Shown: one piece after another, positions 1 through 5,504 of the stretch
Numbering within the stretch: the stretch's first letter is position 1
How the letters are laid out: the number at the start of each line of letters is the position of its first letter
Origin: a bacterium
GTDB taxonomy: Bacteria; Bdellovibrionota; FAC87; UBA2466
Length of the DNA stretch: 7,530 nucleotides
Direction: 5' to 3'
Assembly: GCA_022842225.1 (NCBI GenBank)
Contig: JALHPX010000149.1
Location: 1 to 7,530, forward strand
The notes under the pieces: generated by a model
Databases searched by the model: none
What the model saw: only the letters and a program-made list of their open reading frames with translations
What the model was told of the DNA's origin: nothing
Made by a program: the position numbers and the translations under genes

Positions 1-1315
1 GATCATTGTAATCGCCAATCCATCCCATACGACCCACCTGGAAATTACCGGTGTGCATAGAATCGAGATAAACCTTCCATTCCTGGTTTACGAGTTCTAC
101 GTCGATACCGAGATTGTTCTTCCACATCTCTTGAATAGCCTGAGCGATTTTCTTGTGGCCTTCGTGAGTGTTGTAGAGCAATTCGATCTTCGGCAGTTTC
201 TTCAAGCCTTCGCCGTAGCCAGCTTGCTTGAGTAGTTGTTTTGCTTCTGCCAAGCGACTGAGATCTTTGGGCAGGCGCGGAATCGGATTGTAACCAGCGG
301 TACCGGGAGGCACATACATCGTGCCAGGCAATTGATTGCCCTTGGTCACATAGGTCACAAGTCTCTCGCGATCAATCGCTAGCGACAGCGCCTTGCGCAC
401 GTTCTTATTGTCCATTGGCGCCTTCTTCACGTTGAACCAGTAGAAGTAAGAGCCAAGATAAGCATAGTTTTGAAACACGCCCGTTTTATCGCCTCGCCAA
501 TGAGGCAGTTTCTCGAGCGGTACTTCGTTCGTCACTTGCAAGGTATTGGAGCGGAACATTTTTTCTTCCGTATCTAGATTGTCGACGGGATAGAAATTCG
601 CCTCTTCCAATTTCACGGATTGGCGGTCCCAATAATGTGGGTTGGGAATCAAGGTAATGACTTTGTTCATTTCCCATTTTGCTAACTTGAATGCGCCATT
701 AGAAACCATGTTCTCTGGCCGAGTCCACTTTGCACCGAATTTCTCAACCGTCGCTTTGTGCACGGGGTAGAGAGAGTGGTGATAGAGCAAGCTTAGGAAA
801 AATGGAGTCGGATTTACGAGGTTCACTTCCAATGTGTGTTCGTCGATCGCTTTGATTCCGAGCTTCGAAGCATCTTTCAATTTGCCGGAATTAAATTCTT
901 TGCCGCCAATAATGTAGTGGCCTTGATATGCATACTCGGCAGCAGTTTCAGGCTTCAGAAGCCGGGTCCACGAATAGACAAAGTCTTGTGCGGTTACGGC
1001 ATCGCCGTTCGACCAGCGAGCTTCTTTGCGAAGATGGAAAACATATTTCTTACCGTCTTTTGAGACTTCCCATTTTGTGGCAACGGCTGGAACGGGTTCT
1101 AAAGTCCTGGGGTCTTTGCTAACAAGTGGTTCGAAAAGGTTTTGAATAATGTGGTGTTCTGGGACGCCGGTCGTAATGTGCGGATCGAGATCTTTGGGTT
1201 CGCCGCCATTACCGATATGGATTGCCTGGCGGTTTGAATTCGATTTTTGCGTACAGCCGGCAAAACTAAAAACCAGACTAAGCGCTAAGCTATAGAGTGT
1301 GAGACGTTTGAGCAC
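1..1315 (-). CDS. oppA: Oligopeptide ABC transporter substrate-binding lipoprotein, OppA/MppA type (SBP_bac_5 family), 3' end cut by window edge
   Basis: The visible 438 residues read without a stop to the left edge. OppA-family proteins usually have about 540 residues, so roughly the last 100 are missing. The start is a GTG at 1315-1313, preceded by a good ribosome binding site (GGGGGAA, complement of 1321-1327). The N-terminus is a short lipoprotein signal: LKR, then a hydrophobic stretch ending SFAGC, with Cys21 as the lipidation site. Phe at the -3 position is less usual. Family hallmarks follow in order: EPxxLDPH near residue 40, the SBP_bac_5 signature around 78-116 (WEVSKDGKKYVFHLR, then WSNGDAVTAQDFVYSW), NGAFKL (206-211), NPHYWD (225-230), VRKALSLAIDRERLV (306-320), and GWIGDYND at the edge. 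It should capture peptides in the periplasm for an inner-membrane ABC importer whose other subunits are not in this window. A nickel or murein-peptide binding variant cannot be excluded. Confidence 0.93.
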   Translation of the reverse strand, partial: MLKRLTLYSLALSLVFSFAGCTQKSNSNRQAIHIGNGGEPKDLDPHITTGVPEHHIIQNLFEPLVSKDPRTLEPVPAVATKWEVSKDGKKYVFHLRKEARWSNGDAVTAQDFVYSWTRLLKPETAAEYAYQGHYIIGGKEFNSGKLKDASKLGIKAIDEHTLEVNLVNPTPFFLSLLYHHSLYPVHKATVEKFGAKWTRPENMVSNGAFKLAKWEMNKVITLIPNPHYWDRQSVKLEEANFYPVDNLDTEEKMFRSNTLQVTNEVPLEKLPHWRGDKTGVFQNYAYLGSYFYWFNVKKAPMDNKNVRKALSLAIDRERLVTYVTKGNQLPGTMYVPPGTAGYNPIPRLPKDLSRLAEAKQLLKQAGYGEGLKKLPKIELLYNTHEGHKKIAQAIQEMWKNNLGIDVELVNQEWKVYLDSMHTGNFQVGRMGWIGDYND

Positions 1316-1376
1316 AGAATTTCCCCCGAACCGTTTTTGAAAATAAAATTTATGCGGCGCGCCGTAAAGCTAAATC

Positions 1377-1438
1377 TTCTGGCCTCGGATACGCCTAGCC
1401 GTTCTGATAGTTAGCCTTTTGCAAGAGGTTTGCCAGAA
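1377..1438 (-). promoter_or_regulatory. Possible structured leader upstream of the oppA-like gene
   Basis: In the 216-base gap before the oppA-like gene, TTCTGGC (complement of 1432-1438) can pair perfectly with GCCAGAA (complement of 1377-1383). This encloses 48 bases that contain a smaller CCT/AGG hairpin and a GGCTA direct repeat. The element would end about 60 bases before the GTG start. A perfect 10-base palindrome, CGGCGCGCCG (1355-1364), follows it, and then an AT-rich run before the ribosome binding site. I could not match the element to a known riboswitch core, and no strong -35/-10 pair is visible. It may be an RNA leader, an operator region or chance pairing. Confidence 0.25.
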
Positions 1439-1499
1439 AGATTTCGCCTATTTACGCACGCCACCCCCGCGACTTTGCGGAAAATATACAGGGTGTCAT

Positions 1500-1529
1500 G
1501 CGCCTGGGGCCAGAATGTCCCCGGGGCGC
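1500..1529 (-). terminator. GC-rich hairpin directly after the stop of the exported CxxC protein gene
   Basis: Read on the minus strand, GCGCC pairs with GGCGC and an inner GGGG pairs with CCCC around a 9-base loop, with only a small internal bulge. The hairpin begins two bases after the stop codon at 1532-1534. No run of T follows at once (a weak TATATTTT comes about 15 bases later). It may therefore be a poor intrinsic terminator, a 3'-end stabilising hairpin, or a small palindromic repeat element. Confidence 0.4.
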
Positions 1530-1531
1530 CC

Positions 1532-2629
1532 TCAACGTGGCCCGTTTACGGAATGGAGGAAGGCCCTGTATTTCTCCGCGGCTGGATCGTGGCCGAGCAA
1601 CCCAGATAGATAGGTCGGGCACCCCGTCACCGTCTGTAAGAGTTTCAGTTTCACGAATTTCTCGACCCCCGCTGCCTTGAGCGCGGCAGAGAGCAAGGCC
1701 CACATTCCAGGGCCATGGTCCATGCCCGGAGCCAGATGGACATCTTTGCCATCTTTGGCGTCGCAAATCAGCTTCAGCGCAATCTGAGCCATGCGCTGAT
1801 CCCGCCAACTAATCACCCAACGATTGTAAGTCTCGGTTTGAATATCAGGGTCAGTGCTTGCATCGAGAAACTTTCTAAAGGTAGCAGTGGGCGGAGGCGA
1901 ATACTTTTGTTTGTTAGGCGGGCGCTCCAAGTACCCAAGGTATTCCTGCGCAAGAGAGTGTAGGAAAGTGCGCATGAATTTCGCATTGCCGTAGGCTAGG
2001 AATTTTCCCTTTTCCCAGACCTGGTTTTTTTTCTCATCCGAGAGTTTTGGATCAGCGAGGTCGGTAAGTGTTTTGGCGAGCGCTTTTGCCGCCTTGGACT
2101 GTTTAGATTGTGCGGTGGCTTTTTTCAAAGCGGCAGGGACAAACTCTTGTAGGAACTGGTACTGCCCCAAAGTAAATGCGATTTGATCAACATCCGGATG
2201 CAAGAGTTCGGGCTCCAATGCCGACTGTAAATGCGAATCCAAAGTGATCATGGAAAAAAATAACAGTGGGGCGGCCCCTACAACGGGTTCATTTAACTCG
2301 GCGATGTACGATGACTGCGGCTCCGTGCCATCGCCCTCGAGGCCGTAGTAAGCTTGCTTGAGTTTTGCTTCATCCAAATGTTGCTGTCGTTTTTTCGTGC
2401 ACGCATCGCAATCGTGGATCTCTGGGTCCACGAACACGTTCAGATCACTTTTGAAGTCACTCATCTTGCACGGAAGTTGGATGGCGGGTGGGATGGCTGC
2501 AGCAGTGCCAGCGGCAGCGTGTCCAGTCTTGGCTTTTTGCCCTGTCTGCAAATGTTCGGCGTTCGCGGCGCTACAAAGCAGCGAGTGCAGGAAAAATACC
2601 GCCACTACGATTTGCAAAGAGCTCTTCAT
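1532..2629 (-). CDS. Exported protein of unknown function with CxxC motif; faint TraB/GumN-like C-terminus
   Basis: 365 residues. The N-terminus is a clear Sec signal peptide (MKSS, hydrophobic 6-20, cleavage likely after ANA at 22-24), so the protein is periplasmic or outside. An Ala-rich linker (38-46) follows. Cys residues are at 54, 74, 77, 289 and 337; Cys74 and Cys77 form HDCDAC, a CxxC without the following His of a heme site, so a disulfide or metal site is possible. Residues 170-205 are Lys/Ala-rich and probably helical. Around 270-325, NRW..RDQRMAQ followed by VHLAPGMDHGPGMWALL resembles the RN...aVGaaHLpG..GL tail of TraB/GumN proteins. The N-terminal half of that fold is not obvious, so I do not assign it. 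The ATG at 2629 has only a weak purine-rich stretch (AAAAAGAAAAAG) as ribosome binding site; an ATG 10 bases upstream is out of frame. It diverges from the peroxidase gene with 36 bases between the starts. Confidence 0.85.
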   Translation of the reverse strand: MKSSLQIVVAVFFLHSLLCSAANAEHLQTGQKAKTGHAAAGTAAAIPPAIQLPCKMSDFKSDLNVFVDPEIHDCDACTKKRQQHLDEAKLKQAYYGLEGDGTEPQSSYIAELNEPVVGAAPLLFFSMITLDSHLQSALEPELLHPDVDQIAFTLGQYQFLQEFVPAALKKATAQSKQSKAAKALAKTLTDLADPKLSDEKKNQVWEKGKFLAYGNAKFMRTFLHSLAQEYLGYLERPPNKQKYSPPPTATFRKFLDASTDPDIQTETYNRWVISWRDQRMAQIALKLICDAKDGKDVHLAPGMDHGPGMWALLSAALKAAGVEKFVKLKLLQTVTGCPTYLSGLLGHDPAAEKYRAFLHSVNGPR

Positions 2630-2640
2630 CCCTGCATACT
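2612..2640 (+). promoter_or_regulatory. Candidate sigma-70-type promoter for the peroxidase gene
   Basis: TTGCAA (2612-2617) and CATACT (2635-2640) are 17 bases apart, each matching four of six consensus bases. Transcription would start near 2647, giving a leader of about 19 bases that includes the GAGG ribosome binding site at 2655-2658. The -35 box and most of the spacer lie inside the first codons of the divergent gene at 2629. No equally good promoter is visible for that divergent gene; TTGAAA (complement of 2676-2681) with a TAAAAA box 19 bases on is a weak option lying within the peroxidase start. Confidence 0.35.
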
Positions 2641-2665
2641 TTTTCTTTTTACTCGAGGTAACTAA

Positions 2666-3697
2666 ATGGGTTTCAAGGGCATTTTATCTTTTCTTCTTCT
2701 TTTTAGCTATGTGGCCAACGCGGAGCTCTTTGTTCCCTTGCCCGCAAAACCGCCGGTACCAAAAGACAACCCGATGACTTCCGGTAAAGTCGAATTGGGT
2801 AAAAAACTCTTTTTTGATTCGCGCCTGTCATTGGACGGCACCGTGTCCTGCAACTCCTGCCACAACGTCATGAGCAGCGGCACTGATAACCGCAAGTTCT
2901 CCGCCGGTGTCGGTGGCAAGAATGGCGATCGCAATTCTCCCACTGTGTGGAACTCGGCCTTCTTAACAGTCCAATTTTGGGACGGCCGCGAGCCTTCTTT
3001 GGAAGCGCAGGCCAAGGGGCCGCTCACCAATCCGATAGAAATGGCGATGAAGGATCACGACTTGGTGGTCAGCCGCATCCGTATGATTCCTGGCTACGTC
3101 GAAGAATTTAAGAAGAACTTCCCCGGTCAAAAAGAGCCGGTGGTGATTGATAACGTCGCCAAAGCCATCGCCAGTTACGAGCGCACTTTGCTCACTCCCG
3201 ACGCGCCTTACGATCAGTTTTTAAAGGGAAAGAAGAACGCCATCAACGCGGCTGCTAAGCGCGGCGCAGAAAAGGTCGTGGCGATTGGTTGCGCGACTTG
3301 TCACAACGGACCGAATTACGCGGGTCCCCAGCTGCCAGAAGGAACGGGCTTTTATCAGCGGTTCCCCACTTTTGCGGATAACGAGTACGCTAAGAAATAC
3401 GATTTTTCCGCAGACCCAGGTCGCATGAAGGCAACGGGCAAGGCTGAGGATAAGGGCATGTGGCGTGTGCCGACATGGAGAAACGTGGCCATCACCGCGC
3501 CTTATTTCCACAATGGGGCAGTTGCGACGTTGGACGAAGCTGTCCTAGTCATGGCTAAAACCCAGCTCAATATTGACTTAAAGAAAGAAGATGTAGACGA
3601 CATCGTCGCTTTCTTAACGTCGCTCACGGGCAAAATGCCGAAGCAACAGATGCCAGAACTGCCGCAAACCCCGGGCAGCACTGTGCTTCTGCAGTAA
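2666..3697 (+). CDS. ccp: Di-heme cytochrome c peroxidase (CcpA/MauG superfamily), periplasmic
   Basis: 343 residues; bacterial di-heme peroxidases usually have 320-350. It should reduce H2O2 to water with electrons from small cytochromes or similar donors. A Sec signal peptide (1-19, cleavage after VANA) is followed by the peroxidatic heme site CNSCH (62-66) and the electron-transferring heme site CATCH (209-213). Met296 (in VLVMAKTQL) fits the distal ligand of the second heme. With a constant offset of 11 from Pseudomonas aeruginosa CcpA numbering, Trp105 (Trp94), Gln115 (Gln104) and Glu125 (Glu114) are all kept. The residue matching His71, the ligand that blocks the peroxidatic heme until reductive activation, is Val82, and no His occurs between 67 and 104. 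The C-terminal motif RVPTWRNVAITAPYFHNG (267-284) is typical. The start has a GAGG ribosome binding site 7 bases upstream. The GGDEF gene follows after 40 bases with no terminator visible between. Confidence 0.95.
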   Translation: MGFKGILSFLLLFSYVANAELFVPLPAKPPVPKDNPMTSGKVELGKKLFFDSRLSLDGTVSCNSCHNVMSSGTDNRKFSAGVGGKNGDRNSPTVWNSAFLTVQFWDGREPSLEAQAKGPLTNPIEMAMKDHDLVVSRIRMIPGYVEEFKKNFPGQKEPVVIDNVAKAIASYERTLLTPDAPYDQFLKGKKNAINAAAKRGAEKVVAIGCATCHNGPNYAGPQLPEGTGFYQRFPTFADNEYAKKYDFSADPGRMKATGKAEDKGMWRVPTWRNVAITAPYFHNGAVATLDEAVLVMAKTQLNIDLKKEDVDDIVAFLTSLTGKMPKQQMPELPQTPGSTVLLQ

Positions 3698-3737
3698 CGA
3701 CCAAGATACAGTAGACTAATAGAAAAGGGGGCTCCAA

Positions 3738-4655
3738 ATGTCCTTGGAGACGGGTCTGCCGCGTCGAGTTTTGGTCGTCGATGACGACGCTATCAATATT
3801 AAAATCTTGTCCGATGCCTTGAAAATGGATGGCTACATCATCCAAACGGCATCGTCGGGCGAACTCGCGATTCAACAAATCGAAGAGTACGATCCTGAAT
3901 TAGTTCTCATGGACTACAACATGGGGAAAATGACGGGGCTCGATACATTAAAGCTGCTGCGCGCCCGCAAAAACTACGTCGCTGTCGTGTTTGTATCGGG
4001 CAACACCGATTCCGGTTTGGTTGCTCAGTGCCTGGAAGCCGGAGCAGATGATTTCATTCGCAAGCCCGCAAAGCTCGACGAATTGCGTTCGCGCGTAAAA
4101 GTACGCTTCCGTCTCAAAGACCTAACCGATCAATTGATGATTGCGAACGAGAAGCTCCAAGCCCTAGCTATCACCGACGACATTACGGGTTTGTTCAATA
4201 TGCGCACCATGTACGAGCGCATTGAAAACGAATTAAAGCGTGCCAAGCGCTATGGCCGTCATGTGAGCTGCGTGATGATGGACATCGACCACTTCAAAGA
4301 AGTGAACGACCTCCACGATCACCTATTCGGCAGCTTCGTGATCAAAGAATTAGGCCGTCTGATTAAACGCAACATGCGGGATATGGACTTTGCAGCTCGG
4401 TACGGCGGCGACGAGTTCTTAATTGTTCTTCCAGAGACCAACGCCGAAGGGGCCGTGGTCTTTACCGAGCGTTTGCGCGCGGTCATCGAAGCGCACACTT
4501 TTGACGACGGTAAAAACAAACTCAAACGCACCTGCAGCTTTGGCTATGCAACCAGCGATCCAGCGGCAGCCCCTGATGCACGAGACCTAGTGCGCGAAGC
4601 AGATCACGCGCTCTATCGCGCCAAAGACTCTGGCCGCAACCGCATCAGCGCGTAG
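3738..4655 (+). CDS. Response regulator with GGDEF output domain; predicted Hypr-type cyclic dinucleotide synthase (3',3'-cGAMP and/or c-di-GMP)
   Basis: 305 residues, cytosolic. REC domain (10-125): acidic residues Asp15-Asp17, phospho-acceptor Asp59, Ser87 and Lys109 are all present, so phosphorylation by an unseen histidine kinase should control dimerisation. A short coiled linker (126-143) leads to the GGDEF domain: DDITGLFNMR (147-156), metal-binding Asp182, DHFKEVND (184-191) with Asn190 at the guanine-contact position, and RYGGDEF (221-227). The RxxD inhibitory site is intact (Arg214, Asp217). The unusual feature is LFGSF (196-200): Ser199 is 17 residues after Asp182, exactly where PleD has Asp344, the residue that reads the guanine base. 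In Hypr enzymes such as Geobacter GacA and Bdellovibrio Bd0367 this position is Ser, and they make 3',3'-cGAMP. A strong AAAAGGGGG ribosome binding site (3723-3731) supports the ATG. It is probably co-transcribed with the peroxidase gene. An ordinary diguanylate cyclase remains the alternative. Confidence 0.93.
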   Translation: MSLETGLPRRVLVVDDDAINIKILSDALKMDGYIIQTASSGELAIQQIEEYDPELVLMDYNMGKMTGLDTLKLLRARKNYVAVVFVSGNTDSGLVAQCLEAGADDFIRKPAKLDELRSRVKVRFRLKDLTDQLMIANEKLQALAITDDITGLFNMRTMYERIENELKRAKRYGRHVSCVMMDIDHFKEVNDLHDHLFGSFVIKELGRLIKRNMRDMDFAARYGGDEFLIVLPETNAEGAVVFTERLRAVIEAHTFDDGKNKLKRTCSFGYATSDPAAAPDARDLVREADHALYRAKDSGRNRISA

Positions 4656-4696
4656 CTAAAAAGTCGCTAATCTACTTTTCTGCCGAAAAGGAGCCG

Positions 4697-4757
4697 GGTG
4701 TCCCCGTGCAGCAGCGTTATGACCGCTACCTTCGGGGCCCCCAAGGAGACTGACACC
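4697..4757 (+). repeat. Imperfect palindromic intergenic element (REP-like or terminator-like)
   Basis: GGTGTC (4697-4702) is the reverse complement of GACACC (4752-4757). Inside, CCCCG (4702-4706) pairs with CGGGG (4733-4737), and AGCG (4712-4715) pairs with CGCT (4723-4726). The G/C-rich centre GGGGCCCC (4734-4741) is self-complementary. No T-run follows the stem on either strand, so a classical intrinsic terminator is doubtful. The nested symmetry between two converging genes fits a REP-type repeat or a bidirectional 3'-end structure. Confidence 0.4.
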
Positions 4758-4779
4758 TATTGTTGGACACCTATTGTTG
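4752..4779 (+). repeat. Exact 14-base tandem duplication (GACACCTATTGTTG x2)
   Basis: The unit GACACCTATTGTTG occurs at 4752-4765 and again at 4766-4779 with no mismatch and no spacer. The first copy contains the right arm (GACACC) of the palindromic element that starts at 4697, so the duplication doubles that terminus. It lies 14 bases past the stop of the minus-strand gene at 4794. It could be a replication-slippage product or a trace of insertion or excision. Confidence 0.85.
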
Positions 4780-4793
4780 ATGCGGTTTCTTTT

Positions 4794-5282
4794 CTATTTG
4801 TAGCTGACGATTTTTAAGCTGTTCTTTTTGTCCGAACGCTTCGCATGCGACGGGCCTTTGTCGGGCGTCAGATAAATTTGGTAATCCACTTCTAGCTCTT
4901 CGTCGTGAATTTCAAAATAGTGCGGCGTCTTCTTCCGGTCGGAAGCCACCAGCACCGAGTGAGCCGTTAGCGACTCGCCCATCTCCACTTTACGACTTGC
5001 AGTAGTAGAGCCCTTTTTGAAGTATTCCATCTTCACTGGAGAGGACTTCGGTAATTCAAAGGTGTAGTCCGTGCCGTACTCGAAGGGGAGAGCAGTGCAC
5101 TTCAGATCTGCGATCTTGGGCAGCGTTACTTTCACATCGTGGGTATCAGTAGCTTCCACCACCCGAAAAGTAACTTCGCTGACGCCGAGCCAAGCAGGAA
5201 GTTTGTCGCACGGAGCCGCTTTGGCCACGCTGCTTGCTAAGAATAAAGCTGTTACGAAAAAGAATCCGCGAATTGCACCCAT
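4794..5282 (-). CDS. Small exported protein of unknown function
   Basis: 162 residues. I do not recognise the family. A Sec signal peptide is clear (MGAIR, hydrophobic 7-19, cleavage near AKA-A at 20-23). The mature part has two Cys (25 and 62), which could form one disulfide in the periplasm, and alternating hydrophobic stretches (VTFRVVEA, YTFELP, VDYQIYL) that suggest a beta-rich fold. The C-terminus is strongly basic (residues 142-162, many Lys, Arg, Ser). The ATG is well supported by AAGGGG (complement of 5290-5295) with 7 bases of spacing. It converges on the GGDEF gene and diverges from the small exported protein gene at 5505. Confidence 0.83.
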   Translation of the reverse strand: MGAIRGFFFVTALFLASSVAKAAPCDKLPAWLGVSEVTFRVVEATDTHDVKVTLPKIADLKCTALPFEYGTDYTFELPKSSPVKMEYFKKGSTTASRKVEMGESLTAHSVLVASDRKKTPHYFEIHDEELEVDYQIYLTPDKGPSHAKRSDKKNSLKIVSYK

Positions 5283-5504
5283 GTTTGAACCCCTTGTAAG
5301 TCTAGTTCGGTTTTTTTGACCCTAGCCAGCGAAGATTCGCCCGGCAAGCGCGACTGGCAAAGAACTGACCGAGGTGTAGACAGGGGCGAATTCGGTAGGC
5401 GTATTCGACCTGGTTTAAGCCAGCCATAGGCTGCTTAACTACCTGTATTTATAGGGACTTCATAATTGGCCGGGCGGCACGGGACTTGTATCTCTATTCC
5501 TCAA
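5283..5504. other. Divergent intergenic region with inverted repeats
   Basis: 222 bases lie between two divergent small exported-protein genes and hold no convincing gene. ATTCGCCC (5335-5342) and GGGCGAAT (5384-5391) are perfect inverted arms 41 bases apart. The strongest structure is the hairpin at 5412-5443, listed separately. Possible -10 boxes for the plus-strand gene are TATTTA (5446-5451) and CATAAT (5461-5466), neither with a good -35. No known RNA gene core was recognised. Confidence 0.5.
5412..5443 (+). promoter_or_regulatory. Strong near-perfect hairpin / inverted repeat upstream of the exported protein gene at 5505
   Basis: GGT-TTAAG-C-CAGCC pairs with GGCTG-CTTAA-CT-ACC around a three-base ATA loop. 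This makes 13 base pairs with only a single-base and a two-base bulge. The core TTAAGC (5415-5420) and GCTTAA (5433-5438) are exact inverted copies. It sits just before the candidate -10 boxes (5446-5466), so as DNA it could be an operator overlapping the -35 region. As RNA it could be a small transcript or a leader structure. No T-run follows, and no plus-strand gene lies directly upstream, so a terminator role is unlikely. Confidence 0.45.

Noticed and set aside
1452..1808. Minus-strand open frame of 118 codons overlapping the end of the exported CxxC protein gene
   Set aside because: It overlaps the real gene in another frame, is Arg/Gly/Pro-rich in a shadow-like way, and has no ribosome binding site or domain.
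2358..2777. Plus-strand open frame of 139 codons across the divergent start region
   Set aside because: It is antisense to one signal-peptide gene and out of frame with the start of the peroxidase; both of those are strongly supported.
4659..4690. Two overlapping weak stems after the GGDEF gene (AAAAGT/ACTTTT and CTTTTC-TGCC-GAAAAG) as an intrinsic terminator
   Set aside because: The stems are short and A/T-rich, mutually exclusive, and not followed by a T-run.
5384..5445. Superficial resemblance to tmRNA ends (GGGGCGAATT, TTCGAC, then GCTGCTTAA)
   Set aside because: The putative tag frame meets a TAG directly before GCT GCT TAA, the segment is far too short, and there is no tRNA-like 3' half.
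5466..5504. TTG at 5466 as start of the exported protein gene, adding 13 residues
   Set aside because: The added residues (MAGRHGTCISIPQ) would push the signal peptide inward, and the ATG at 5505 gives a standard signal peptide.
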